A stretch of DNA of 64,000 nucleotides, taken from the NCBI GenBank assembly GCA_017558005.1, contig JAFYWN010000023.1, forward strand, positions 1 through 64,000, in the 5' to 3' direction. A program made the position numbers and the translations under genes. Positions 34,047-42,641 of the stretch are shown one piece after another (positions within the stretch are counted from its first letter, which is position 1; each line of letters opens with the position of its first letter). The notes under the pieces were generated by a model, which saw only the letters and a program-made list of their open reading frames with translations, did not search any database and had not been told where the DNA came from. This stretch comes from Kiritimatiellia bacterium. Its GTDB lineage: Bacteria; Verrucomicrobiota; Kiritimatiellia; RFP12; DVOR01.

Positions 34047-34988
34047 ATGAATAAAGTCTTTCTCTTCATTCTGTTATTTGCTGTCGGCATGCTCCGCGCA
34101 GAATTACAACGTTTTGATGGCGTGGTCGCCTATGTGGATGACAAGGTGATTACGATGGATACGGTGCTTAATGAGTTGCGCGCCAGTAAGCAACTCTGGA
34201 ATACTGCACCCGAACTGCAAGCGGCTGAGACCATCAAGTACTTTCCGGTCTTCCGTGACTTGCTGATTGAACGCATGCTTATCCTCAAGGCTTACGAAGC
34301 CTCTGGTGGCACGCTCCCCGCAGAAGCCGTCAATGAACGCATCAAGCAAATTATTGCAGATGGGTATGAGGGTAGTGAAGCAAAGCTGCATAATGAGTTG
34401 CGTCGGGCAGGTCTCTCCTACCCAGAATGGCAGAAGCAAGTACGCGAAAATATGATTGTTCAAGCGATGCGTCACTTGCAGGTGGAGAAGAAGATTCACG
34501 TCTCCCCCAAGCGCATTCGCGAATACTACAAAGCCCATCCCGAACAGTTTACCACCTCCGAAGGAGTGCAGTTGCAAACCATTCTCCTGCCGCCGGCTCA
34601 AGGGCGCGTGGCAGCCGAAGAGGTGCTTCACCAACTCCGTGAAGGAGCTGACTTCGCAGAGCTCGCGCGTCAGTTCTCTGTGGACCAATACGCCGCCGAT
34701 GGGGGCGACACGGGCTTTATCCAACCCGAAGAGCAGTTCTCCCCTGAAGCCGTGGCAATCATTCGCAATCTTAAGGTTGGCGAACTCTCTGACATCTTCG
34801 AAGTGAAGGGCTACTGCCAAATCTTCCGTAAGGTCGCCAACAAGGGCGAAAAGCTTCGTCCGCTTCAAGAAGCATGGGCCGATGCCGAAGCGGCAGTTCA
34901 TGCAGAATTGGCCAAAGAACGTTATGCCAGGTGGATTCAATCCCTTCGCGATAACGCGCACATTCGGTATGTTGAACTTGGCTTCTAA
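34047..34988 (+). CDS. SurA/PpiC-type periplasmic peptidyl-prolyl isomerase
   Basis: 313 aa. The signal peptide (MNKVFLFILLFAVGMLRA) is followed at once by VVAYVDDKVITMDTVL, a typical SurA N-domain start. The chaperone-like helical region includes YPEWQKQVRENMIVQAM. Residues ~170-270 are the parvulin domain: VQLQTILLPP, EGADFAELARQFSVD and GGDTGFIQPEEQF. It assists outer-membrane protein folding. AAGGAG lies seven bases ahead of the ATG, with AT-rich promoter-like sequence before it. The rsmA gene follows 18 bp on, in the same order as the surA-pdxA-rsmA cluster of proteobacteria but without pdxA. Confidence 0.9.
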   Translation: MNKVFLFILLFAVGMLRAELQRFDGVVAYVDDKVITMDTVLNELRASKQLWNTAPELQAAETIKYFPVFRDLLIERMLILKAYEASGGTLPAEAVNERIKQIIADGYEGSEAKLHNELRRAGLSYPEWQKQVRENMIVQAMRHLQVEKKIHVSPKRIREYYKAHPEQFTTSEGVQLQTILLPPAQGRVAAEEVLHQLREGADFAELARQFSVDQYAADGGDTGFIQPEEQFSPEAVAIIRNLKVGELSDIFEVKGYCQIFRKVANKGEKLRPLQEAWADAEAAVHAELAKERYARWIQSLRDNAHIRYVELGF

Positions 34989-35006
34989 ACACAGAGCGTA
35001 ACCTCT

Positions 35007-35843
35007 ATGAATCGCACCTCTCCCAGTGATGTTAAAGCATGGTGTATCGGACGGGGATTCCATCCGAACAAAACGCTCGGCCAAAACTTCCTCATTGATC
35101 GCAATATTCTCACCGCGCTCGTGGATGCCGTTGGCGCTGGCGAAGGAGATCGCGTCCTGGAAGTGGGGCCTGGTTTAGGCGTAATGACCGAGGCTTTGCT
35201 CCAACGTGGCATCCACGTTACTGCGATTGAAAAAGATCCCGCACTGGCTGCGTGGCTTAGAGACTCCCTTCTGAAGGAGTATCCCAACACTCTCACCCTC
35301 ATTGAAGGCGATGCATTAGAGACCGATTGGGAGCCCCTCCTCGCACAAAACTTCAAGGCCTTCGCCTCCAATCTGCCCTACTCGGTGGGTACGCGCATCC
35401 TCATGGATTTAATCTGCCAAGCAGGCGCTCCCGAACGTTTGGTCACGCTTGTCCAACAAGAGGTCGCCGAACGTTTCGCCGCGCGTCCCACTACGCCCGA
35501 ACGTGGTACGGCCGCAATTTGGATTCAGACGGATTACGATGTGCAGATTGTGCGTTCCGTAAAGCCGAGTTGCTTCTGGCCACCACCCGAAGTCACGAGT
35601 GCCGTGGTCGCAATGCAGCGCCACCAACGTTCCACCCTCTCCAATGAGGGAAAGGCAATGTTACGCGCGCTTTCCAAACAGGTCTTTACCCAACGTCGCA
35701 AGCAGCTCGGCACCGTTCTGAGAAAATCTCCTGCGCCGTTCAATAAGGCCGATCCTATCGCCGCAAATATTGAACCTACGCGACGCGCCGAAACGCTCAC
35801 CCTTCCCGAATGGGAAGCGCTCACCGCCACCCTCTGCCCTTAA
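35007..35843 (+). CDS. rsmA: 16S rRNA dimethyladenosine transferase
   Basis: 278 aa. KTLGQNFLIDRNIL, VLEVGPGLGVMTEALL (the S-adenosylmethionine loop), IEKDPAL and SNLPYSVGTRILM (motif IV NLPY) mark KsgA/RsmA. The C-terminal helical domain has FTQRRKQLGTVLR. It dimethylates the two adenines in the 3' hairpin of 16S rRNA. It follows the foldase gene by 18 bp and likely shares its transcript. Confidence 0.95.
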   Translation: MNRTSPSDVKAWCIGRGFHPNKTLGQNFLIDRNILTALVDAVGAGEGDRVLEVGPGLGVMTEALLQRGIHVTAIEKDPALAAWLRDSLLKEYPNTLTLIEGDALETDWEPLLAQNFKAFASNLPYSVGTRILMDLICQAGAPERLVTLVQQEVAERFAARPTTPERGTAAIWIQTDYDVQIVRSVKPSCFWPPPEVTSAVVAMQRHQRSTLSNEGKAMLRALSKQVFTQRRKQLGTVLRKSPAPFNKADPIAANIEPTRRAETLTLPEWEALTATLCP

Positions 35844-35927
35844 TCAATACCGCCCTCTGCGACCCCGCTGCACCTTGACCTTCCTCCCCGCGACACACCC
35901 CCGTGACACTTTTTAGGAGAGATGACC

Positions 35928-36698
35928 ATGCTTCAGGATATCGCCGCACCCCTCACGCTCTTCCCGCAGGCAACGCCTGCTGTAGGCGACTATGTTTTCC
36001 AGTGCAAGGGCGCCTCGGTGGCACTCACCCCATGGAGTCGCGCCGCCTCGACCGCGTTGCCTTTGGTTAAGGTTGGTGAAACCACGCTCTTCCTTGGGGC
36101 GGCACCCGATGCCGAATGGGGCACCACGCAGATTTTACGTCGGTTAGAACCCGCCGAGCTCCGCTTTGCCGCCTTCTGTGCCAATCACCTCGCCCAGTGG
36201 TATCTGAATCACCGTTGGTGTGGACGATGCGGAACAATGCTCACACGGCAGCGCGCCTCGCTCACGTGTTCGGCCTGCGGGCACGAGATTTTTCCTGTGA
36301 TTGCCCCTGCTGTGATTGTGGGGCTCATCAATAACGGTCGCCTCCTCGTCACGCGTTATGCAGACCGCCCCTATCGCGGGCCCGCCTTAGTAGCAGGCTA
36401 TTGCGAAGTGGGTGAGACCGCCGAAGCGACTTGCCTCCGCGAAACGCTTGAAGAAACAGGGTTGCACATCACCCGTCTGCGCTACTTTGCTTCCCAACCC
36501 TGGGGCCTTAGCGGCTCACTCCTCTTGGGCTTCTTTGCCGAAACGGCCGATGACCACGTCATGCTCGATGATAACGAATTGGCAGAAGCCGTGTGGTTAA
36601 AATCCGATGAACTGCCCCCGCCGCCCGATGCGGCAGGCCCGCTTTCCTTGACCGCAACGATGATTAAAGCCTTCGCCGAAGGTCAATCCATCTTCTAA
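35928..36698 (+). CDS. nudC: NAD+ diphosphatase / NADH pyrophosphatase (NudC)
   Basis: 256 aa from ATG 35928, eight bases after AGGAG; ATG 35922 is too near. The zinc ribbon CGRCGTMLTRQRASLTCSAC lies near residues 95-115. The Nudix box GYCEVGETAEATCLRETLEE then TG has the full GX5EX7REUXEEXGU pattern, and SQPWGLSGSLLLGF is the NudC-specific SQPW motif after the box. It hydrolyses NAD(H) and removes NAD caps from RNA in studied species. Own transcript likely. Confidence 0.94.
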   Translation: MLQDIAAPLTLFPQATPAVGDYVFQCKGASVALTPWSRAASTALPLVKVGETTLFLGAAPDAEWGTTQILRRLEPAELRFAAFCANHLAQWYLNHRWCGRCGTMLTRQRASLTCSACGHEIFPVIAPAVIVGLINNGRLLVTRYADRPYRGPALVAGYCEVGETAEATCLRETLEETGLHITRLRYFASQPWGLSGSLLLGFFAETADDHVMLDDNELAEAVWLKSDELPPPPDAAGPLSLTATMIKAFAEGQSIF

Positions 36699-36796
36699 TC
36701 TTACCTATCCCCTCTGACTGGGAGCACCCTTTCCTTGATGCTCAGAAAGCACTCCCAAACGCGCAATCTTTTGTTTGTTTTGAAAGGAGCCACGCC

Positions 36797-38158
36797 ATGA
36801 ACGCAACGCATTTTGAAGCCTGGACCGGCGGCAAGTGGACCCAAGCGCCCACCTTCCCGATTACCAAAGTCACCCAAGACAGCCGTCAAGCCTGCCTCGG
36901 TGTGCTTTATGTCGCGCTCAAAGGCGAACGCCATGATGGGCACGACTTCGTCTCGGCCGCCTTTCGTACAGGCGCGACCGCCGCAATGGTCAAAAAGGGA
37001 TGGATGCCACCTGCAGATGTGGCAGGTCTCCCCCTACTCTGCGTTGACGATCCCGCCAAGGCATTAACGGACTTAGCGAAGGGCTACCGTACGACGTTGA
37101 CCGCGAAGATGATTGGCATCACGGGCAGCGCAGGGAAGACCACCTTGAAGGAACTCACTGCCGCGATGCTCTCTGGCGCAGGTCTCACGGCCGCGACGCC
37201 AGGTAATTACAACAACGAGGTCGGCCTGCCCCTCTCTCTTCTCTCTGTACCCGAAGAGGCAAAGTTTGCCGTAATCGAAGCGGGCATTAGCCATCCCAAC
37301 GATATGGACCCGCTCGCAGACACGCTTGTTCCTGATGCCGCCGCGATCTCGTGCATTGGGCCGGCTCACATTGAATACTTTGGGACGGAACGCGCCATCG
37401 CCGCCGAAAAAGCAAAGTTGCTCGCCGCAGTGCCCGAAACAGGATTTGCAGTCCTTCCAGATACCTGCGCAGAATTTGAAACCTTACGCGCGGCATGCCG
37501 TTGTCGCGTGGTGACGTGTTCGCTAAAAAATGAATCGGCAGACTGGTATGGCGAACCGCTCGCAAAGGGCGTCATTCGCGTTCATCACGCCGATGAAAGC
37601 GCCGTGCTCTTAGAAACAGGATTGGCTGGAGAACACAATGCCTCCAATGCCTTAATCGCCTACGCCTTGGCACGCGAAAGTGGCATCACTGCCGCAGAAG
37701 CCCTCGTAGGCCTCACCCACTTTAAGGCGCCGGCAATGCGTTGGGAAACCCTGCGCGCAGGAAATTTCACCGTCATCAACGATGCCTACAATGCCAATCC
37801 GCTCTCTATGCGTGCAGCCTTGGAAACCTTCGCTGGCTCTGATGTGGTGGGCACCAAGGTGGTCTGCGTCGGCGATATGTTGGAACTCGGCGATGCATCA
37901 GATCGCCAACATCGCGATGTGGGCGAAGCTTCTGGCAATGGCCCGTGGCGTCTCCTCGCTGCGGTGGGCACCGCCTCGCGCGCCCTCATTGAAGGGGCGA
38001 TTAAGGCGGGTTACCCCGCCTCCAAGACGGTTTGGTTCGCCACCACCGCCGAAGCTGCAGAGGCGCTCCCCTTGCTCTTGCAACCTGGCGACACGCTTCT
38101 CCTTAAAGCCTCGCGTGGCATGCGACTTGAACAAATTCTTGACGCACTGAACCGTTAA
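36797..38158 (+). CDS. murF: UDP-N-acetylmuramoyl-tripeptide--D-alanyl-D-alanine ligase
   Basis: 453 aa. The N-domain has VTQDSRQACLGVLYVALKGE (MurF type: DSR...G..F.A..G). The ATP loop GITGSAGKTT is at 108-117; ISHPNDMDPLA and VINDAYNANPLSMRAALE are the central-domain and C-domain signatures of MurF. It completes the cytoplasmic peptidoglycan precursor by adding D-Ala-D-Ala. GAAAGGAG precedes the ATG. No mraY-murD cluster follows; the next gene is a flippase-like protein. Confidence 0.95.
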   Translation: MNATHFEAWTGGKWTQAPTFPITKVTQDSRQACLGVLYVALKGERHDGHDFVSAAFRTGATAAMVKKGWMPPADVAGLPLLCVDDPAKALTDLAKGYRTTLTAKMIGITGSAGKTTLKELTAAMLSGAGLTAATPGNYNNEVGLPLSLLSVPEEAKFAVIEAGISHPNDMDPLADTLVPDAAAISCIGPAHIEYFGTERAIAAEKAKLLAAVPETGFAVLPDTCAEFETLRAACRCRVVTCSLKNESADWYGEPLAKGVIRVHHADESAVLLETGLAGEHNASNALIAYALARESGITAAEALVGLTHFKAPAMRWETLRAGNFTVINDAYNANPLSMRAALETFAGSDVVGTKVVCVGDMLELGDASDRQHRDVGEASGNGPWRLLAAVGTASRALIEGAIKAGYPASKTVWFATTAEAAEALPLLLQPGDTLLLKASRGMRLEQILDALNR

Positions 38159-38167
38159 GTGTAAGCT
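38139..38167 (+). promoter_or_regulatory. Promoter inside murF end for the flippase-like gene
   Basis: TTGACG (38139-38144), 17-bp spacer, TAAGCT (38162-38167). The ATG at 38179 would have a leader of about five bases and no ribosome binding site. Confidence 0.45.
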
Positions 38168-38178
38168 GCACGCCCCCT

Positions 38179-39483
38179 ATGTGGCACTTGATCCGTCAAC
38201 TCTTAGGCTTGGCCCCCGCTGACCCTGCGCAACGCGACCTCACCCTCGCGTTTTGGCGCAACACCATCGGGGTCTTCATTGCCCTTCGCGTGGCGGATCT
38301 CCTTAATGCCATCACAGGACTCTACGTCATCCCCCTCTACTTGCCGATGGAAGTCCTTGGCGCGGTCTTACCCCTTATGCAAGTAGGGGCAGTCCTTGCG
38401 ATCCCTGTGAGCGTCTTCACCTTAACCTTCACACGCCACCTCTGCGCCTATGCCGTGGCAGGGGATAGCGTTCGCACGCGAGGGCTTTTACGCGATGCGC
38501 TCGTCGCCACTTTGATGACCTTATGTGGGGCACTCCTCCTCGCGGCGTTGCTCATGCCGTGGATTTGTGCCATCTTACGCGTCCCCTATTCGGCGGCGGG
38601 TTACTTGGCGGTGGGTTATGGACTCCTTGCCGCCTTTACCCCGATGGCATGGTCTGCCTTACAAGCCTTACGTCGTTTTGGCACCCTCTCCATCGGCACG
38701 CTCATTGGCGCGCCGATTCGTCTCATCGCGATGATTCTCCTCTTGCCCTTGTGCGGCTTAAGCGGTTACTTCATTGGCCAGAGTCTGCCACCCCTCATTC
38801 TGCTTGGGGCAGCATGGATTACTCTGGCGCCCCTCTTACGTCAGAGCCGAACAGCCCCCTTGATGGCTTGGCGCAATGACCTCAAGCCCATGCTTCGTTA
38901 TGCAGGATTCATCACCTTAGGGGTGCTTGCCGCGGCACTGCAAGGCGCGGTCATCACCTTTGTCATTCGCCATCGCCTTAGCGACGATGCCTCTGGCGCG
39001 TACTACCTCATCTCCCGATTTGCCGAAATTGCCACCTACTGCGGCACCACATTAGCGACCGTGCTCTTTCCCTTTGCCGTTGAGGCGCATGTTCGCGGAC
39101 TCTCCTCCAACCGCTTTCATGGTGGCGTCACCCTCTGCCTTCTCCTTTTAGGAGGCGTCCTCGCCGCGGGGCTCTATTGGTGGCTCCCCCCACTCCTCGC
39201 CCACCTACCCGGGCTCTCCCCCTACCTTGGTTATGAGGGGGCGGCGGCCTATCTCACCCTCATTACCACCCTCAATGCCGCTTCCACCCTCCACTTTACC
39301 CACACGGCGGCACGCGATCGCTTCACCTACCTCACCTTCGTCCTCCCCCTCACCCTCATCCTCTCTGCCACGCTCTACTTCCTACCAAGCCCCACCCTTT
39401 TCCAAATCCTCCACCTCCTCTTCGGTGTCGCCCTCCTACAATTTATCGGGTGCCTCATCGATGCCCGCCCCACCTCGGCATAG
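38179..39483 (+). CDS. Multi-pass membrane protein, MOP/flippase-like
   Basis: 434 aa with about twelve hydrophobic helices. The pattern of helix lengths, short loops and a large central loop resembles polysaccharide-transport (Wzx-like) or MurJ-like proteins of the MOP exporter superfamily, but no motif proves it. It begins 20 bp after murF, so a role in cell-envelope lipid carrier flipping is plausible. Its last ~190 bp recur, 436 bp downstream, in a truncated second copy. Confidence 0.65.
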   Translation: MWHLIRQLLGLAPADPAQRDLTLAFWRNTIGVFIALRVADLLNAITGLYVIPLYLPMEVLGAVLPLMQVGAVLAIPVSVFTLTFTRHLCAYAVAGDSVRTRGLLRDALVATLMTLCGALLLAALLMPWICAILRVPYSAAGYLAVGYGLLAAFTPMAWSALQALRRFGTLSIGTLIGAPIRLIAMILLLPLCGLSGYFIGQSLPPLILLGAAWITLAPLLRQSRTAPLMAWRNDLKPMLRYAGFITLGVLAAALQGAVITFVIRHRLSDDASGAYYLISRFAEIATYCGTTLATVLFPFAVEAHVRGLSSNRFHGGVTLCLLLLGGVLAAGLYWWLPPLLAHLPGLSPYLGYEGAAAYLTLITTLNAASTLHFTHTAARDRFTYLTFVLPLTLILSATLYFLPSPTLFQILHLLFGVALLQFIGCLIDARPTSA

Positions 39484-39719
39484 CCACCATTCCGCGTTCT
39501 CCGTTACCCCTAAAACCTACGCACACACCCCTCTTTTGAACAAATAGGCCAAAAATGAGGGTTTCAAATTACTGATTTTATAGGCTTTGAAGGCCGTCTA
39601 CGAACCAAAATTGAAAATTTTTCATTTTTGGTTCGTAGAATTTCAACCCTCTTTCACTCCCCCCTCCTCCATCACCAATAACACCAATCCCACACATCAA
39701 CAAATGCCCTCAGATGTCA

Positions 39720-39913
39720 CCACCCTCCACTTCACCCACACGGCGGCACGCGATCGCTTCACCTACCTCACCTTCGTCCTCCCCCTCACCCTCATCCTCT
39801 CTGCCACGCTCTACTTCCTACCAAGCCCCACCCTTTTCCAAATCCTCCACCTCCTCTTCGCCATCGCCCTCCTGCAATTTATCGGCTGCCTCATTGATGC
39901 CCGCCACCCATAA
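39720..39913 (+). pseudogene. Truncated duplicate of the 3' end of the flippase-like gene
   Basis: Bases 39720-39905 match 39284-39469 with only a handful of changes, and keep the frame to a stop at 39911-39913. The copy starts in the middle of the last membrane segments (LHFTHTAARDRFTYLTF) and lacks everything before. A frame of 108 codons runs into it from upstream but has no ribosome binding site. It is most likely a non-functional remnant of a local duplication. Confidence 0.8.
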
Positions 39914-39993
39914 GTAAATAGTTTGACCCAATTTACTCGATCAAGCTGGCATTCAGCCATTGGTGCCCGCCACCCATAAGTGAATAGTTTGAC
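39897..39993. repeat. 30-bp direct repeat after the duplicate
   Basis: The sequence GCCCGCCACCCATAAGT plus AATAGTTTGAC occurs at 39899-39928 and 39964-39993, 65 bp apart, one base different. Confidence 0.7.
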
Positions 39994-40439
39994 AGGCACA
40001 CCTTCCTGCCCCTAAGGAATTGAAGGGATTTAGGCGATAGAAGCGATTAAAGCGAGTATCGCGAGCGAAACTCTCCCTTGCGGCGAAGCCGCTTTCCCGT
40101 GGTTTCTAAAAATTCATGTAATTTCGTAAAATTCGTGCTTTTCCCGTGCGCGAAAAATTCACTTTTCCCACTTTTTTATCGAATTTTCGGCTGTTGAAAA
40201 CTTTTTTAAGTTATCAACACCTTATCTACAATTTAGGGTTTTTATCGCAGTTTTTGATGAAATACTTCTGCGGAGCGGCGGTTTTCAGCACTTTTGCCCT
40301 TCTTTGCTAAAACTGCACAACTCTTTAATAAAGAAAGAGATAATGTAAAAATCTGGCGAAATCAACTCCGCTACAGCGGCTTCCTTGCGAAATTTTTGGG
40401 TTAAGGTGGTAGAAAAGTTATCAACAATTTCAGCCTTTT

Positions 40440-40545
40440 TGGGGGAATGCTAAAGGAATTTCGGGTCAATATGGGCGAAATTGAGTCGGAAAACAGGCGA
40501 AATTGAGTCACCAATATGGGCGAAATTGGGTAGATAAAGTCGCCC
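40440..40545. repeat. Iteron-like repeats in element copy 2
   Basis: Four units of about 20-22 bp with the core GGCGAAATTGAGTC or ATATGGGCGAAATTG. Copy 1 has the corresponding repeats at 14655-14790. Confidence 0.65.
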
Positions 40546-40606
40546 ATTTTCACTCGAAAAAGTTGCCTACTTTTCGCGGGATTTTAGCTGACTCGGGTCT
40601 GCGAAG

Positions 40607-40635
40607 TTGACACCTTGTCTCCGCTTTGCTACACT
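40607..40635 (+). promoter_or_regulatory. Outward promoter at the end of element copy 2
   Basis: TTGACA (40607-40612), 17-bp spacer, TGC-TACACT (40630-40635). A near-ideal sigma-70 promoter, reading towards rpmE but ending in a gene-free stretch of over 500 bp. Confidence 0.65.
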
Positions 40636-41137
40636 AAAAGTGTGCGTAGAGGAGAGGTTGTTCGAAGTTCGGAGTTCAGGGTCGCCCGCTTCGCCGTGCG
40701 GAATAGCATGGAAATGGCAACCCCATCCCTTTGTCGAACAAAACAACACAAAAACGAAGTGTCAACTTTAAGCGGGGACTTGACAAGGGCGGCTTATGTA
40801 AAGGGATGCATGATGGGCGCAGTAGCGCGTTTCGCGCGCCAGCGTGCGTTCACCGAGGGCTGAGGTCCCTCTGTCCCATCGGCGACCGCCCCATGGGGCT
40901 CATCTTTCCCCCACAGTGCTCAAAAAGGCGAGGAAACCCTGTGCTTCTTTTGTGCGAATAGGCGTCCATCACGCACGATTTCCGCTCGTTATCGCTCCAC
41001 TTTTGAAATTGAATTGTCTCCTCCTTAACGGTCTCTTCCCCAATGAAAACCCTACGAAATTCGCCTGTTTGGGCGCCCTTCGCCCTTCTTACACCCTTTT
41101 TCATGACCCCTTTTCGGCGATACCCAAAAATAAATCA

Positions 41138-41167
41138 TTGACGTATGAGTAAAAGGTGTGTTACTAT
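41138..41167 (+). promoter_or_regulatory. Promoter of rpmE
   Basis: TTGACG (41138-41143), 18-bp spacer, TGT-TACTAT (41162-41167), 36 bp before the ATG at 41204. Confidence 0.65.
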
Positions 41168-41203
41168 GTGCAGACATTTTTTGAGATTGAAAGGCGTTAA
41201 CCA

Positions 41204-41404
41204 ATGAAGAAAGACATCCATCCGAAGTACGAAGACGCAACCATTACCTGCGCTTGCGGTAACGTGATCCAGACGCGTTCCACCGTGAAGGCCATGTCCT
41301 GCAACGTCTGCTCCGCGTGCCATCCTTACTACACCGGCAAGAAGACCGTGATGGACACGGAAGGCCGCATCGACAAGTTCATGCAGCGCTACGGCCGCAA
41401 GTAA
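41204..41404 (+). CDS. rpmE: Large ribosomal subunit protein bL31
   Basis: 66 aa. [20 protein letters not shown] with CACG and, later, [15 protein letters not shown] show the zinc-binding type of L31 with four Cys ligands, so it is the zinc-replete form. C-terminal RFM-like segment ([11 protein letters not shown]) is normal. Located before prfA, a common bacterial neighbour. Its own promoter and terminator suggest mainly monocistronic expression. Confidence 0.97.
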   Translation: MKKDIHPKYEDATITCACGNVIQTRSTVKAMSCNVCSACHPYYTGKKTVMDTEGRIDKFMQRYGRK

Positions 41405-41428
41405 GCCGAAAGCTTCTTTGTCTGAAAT

Positions 41429-41470
41429 CGCCGGCACCGCGCTTGTCGCGCTGTGTCGGCGTTTCGTTTT
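41429..41470 (+). terminator. Terminator after rpmE
   Basis: A long GC-rich hairpin (CGCCGGCAC...GTGTCGGCG with inner GCGC/GCGC) followed by TTTCGTTTT. Confidence 0.8.
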
Positions 41471-41561
41471 GAAGCAAGCAGGGCCGACCTTCACGAACTC
41501 CATACGTGGGATTGCCCTCGGCTAACTCCACCACGCCCAGACGTTCCATCTATTTCCGACT

Positions 41562-42641
41562 ATGCTTGATCGCGATTTAATTCAGAGTTATCTCACGGCG
41601 CTCCCCAATTTGGAGGCGCAAATGGCTGATCCTGCTGTGACGGGTGACCGTCGCCGTTATGGAGAGGTCTTGCGTGAGCATACGCGCCTGAAGAAAATCG
41701 AGGCGGCAGCCACGCGCTTCTTCGGCTTGCAGGCCGAAATTGAGGCGGCGAAGGAATTACTCGCGGACCCAGACATGGCGGAGATGGCGCAGGAAGAGTT
41801 GCCCCTCTTAGAGGCCCAACTCCCTGAAGCCGAAAACAAACTCACCGAAGCGCTCCTCCCCGAAGACCCTTTGGATAGTCGCAATGCGATGATTGAAATC
41901 CGCGCGGGCACGGGTGGTGATGAGGCGGCACTCTTTGCTGCGGACCTCTTCCGCATGTATACGCGGTGGTGTGAAACGCATGGTTACAAGGTGACGGTGA
42001 TGGACGCCTCGCCAAGTGAACTCGGGGGCTACAAGGAAATTGTGCTCTCGGTATCGGGCGGCGAGACGCCCTATGGGCGCTTCCGCTTTGAAAGTGGCGG
42101 GCATCGCGTGCAGCGCGTCCCCGTCACCGAAGCGCAAGGGCGCATCCATACGAGCGCGGCAACCGTGATTGTCCTGCCTGAAGCAGACGAAGAGGACGAT
42201 CTGGTGATTCCCGAAAGCGAACTGCGCGTGGATATTTTCTGCGCAGGCGGTCATGGCGGCCAAGGCGTGAACACCACCTACTCTGCCATTCGCATCACCC
42301 ACTTGCCCACGGGGCTCGTGGCACAGTGCCAGGATGAACGCAGCCAACACCGCAATAAGGAAAAGGCATTAGCCGTCCTCAAATCGCGTATCTTGGACGC
42401 ACGCCGCCAGGAAGAGGCGGCAAAGGTGGGCGCCACGCGCCTTACCCTACGTGGCAGCGGAGACCGTTCGCAACGCATTCGCACCTACAACTTCCCCCAA
42501 AATCGTCTCACCGACCACCGCATTAACCTCACCCTTTACTCGCTTGACCGCGTCATGGAAGGCGAACTGGATGAACTCTTCGCGCAGATGGATGCGTTTG
42601 ACGTCAAGCAACGCTTTGAGGCGGCATTGGAGAATAACTAA
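41562..42641 (+). CDS. prfA: Peptide chain release factor 1
   Basis: 359 aa, class length. The anticodon-mimic tripeptide PVT occurs in RVQRVPVTEAQGRIHTSA, specifying RF1 (UAA/UAG), and the peptidyl hydrolase motif GGQ at 232-234 in GGHGGQGVNT. The N-domain has the usual helical start. RF1 releases finished peptides at the ribosome. It abuts the next gene with no gap (TAA then ATG). No hemK/prmC methyltransferase follows, though that is a frequent neighbour elsewhere. Confidence 0.97.
   Translation: MLDRDLIQSYLTALPNLEAQMADPAVTGDRRRYGEVLREHTRLKKIEAAATRFFGLQAEIEAAKELLADPDMAEMAQEELPLLEAQLPEAENKLTEALLPEDPLDSRNAMIEIRAGTGGDEAALFAADLFRMYTRWCETHGYKVTVMDASPSELGGYKEIVLSVSGGETPYGRFRFESGGHRVQRVPVTEAQGRIHTSAATVIVLPEADEEDDLVIPESELRVDIFCAGGHGGQGVNTTYSAIRITHLPTGLVAQCQDERSQHRNKEKALAVLKSRILDARRQEEAAKVGATRLTLRGSGDRSQRIRTYNFPQNRLTDHRINLTLYSLDRVMEGELDELFAQMDAFDVKQRFEAALENN

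Larger units (their letters stand above)
40160..40643 (+). repeat. 484-bp non-coding element, copy 2
   Basis: Reverse-complement counterpart of 14600-15082, nearly the same length. Read in the same sense as copy 1 it shows the same order of landmarks, from GTTTTCAACA/TTATCAACA motifs at 40190-40215, via the AT-rich middle and GCTACAGCGGCTTCCTTGCG, to TTATCAACAATTTC at 40419-40433, AATTTCGCC repeats (40450-40545), and the terminal promoter and ACACTAAAAGTGT palindrome. No coding potential. Confidence 0.85.
39484..41203. other. Gene-free gap of 1.7 kb
   Basis: Between the flippase-like gene and rpmE no intact gene is found. It holds, in order, a truncated copy of the flippase 3' end (39720-39913), a 30-bp direct repeat, copy 2 of the 483-bp element (40160-40643), and about 500 bp (40644-41130) in which I see nothing I can name. 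The rpmE promoter closes it. Confidence 0.7.

Noticed and set aside
14600-40643. Insertion sequence or composite transposon bounded by the two elements
   Set aside because: No transposase, no terminal inverted repeats, no target-site duplication; the DNA in between is housekeeping genes.
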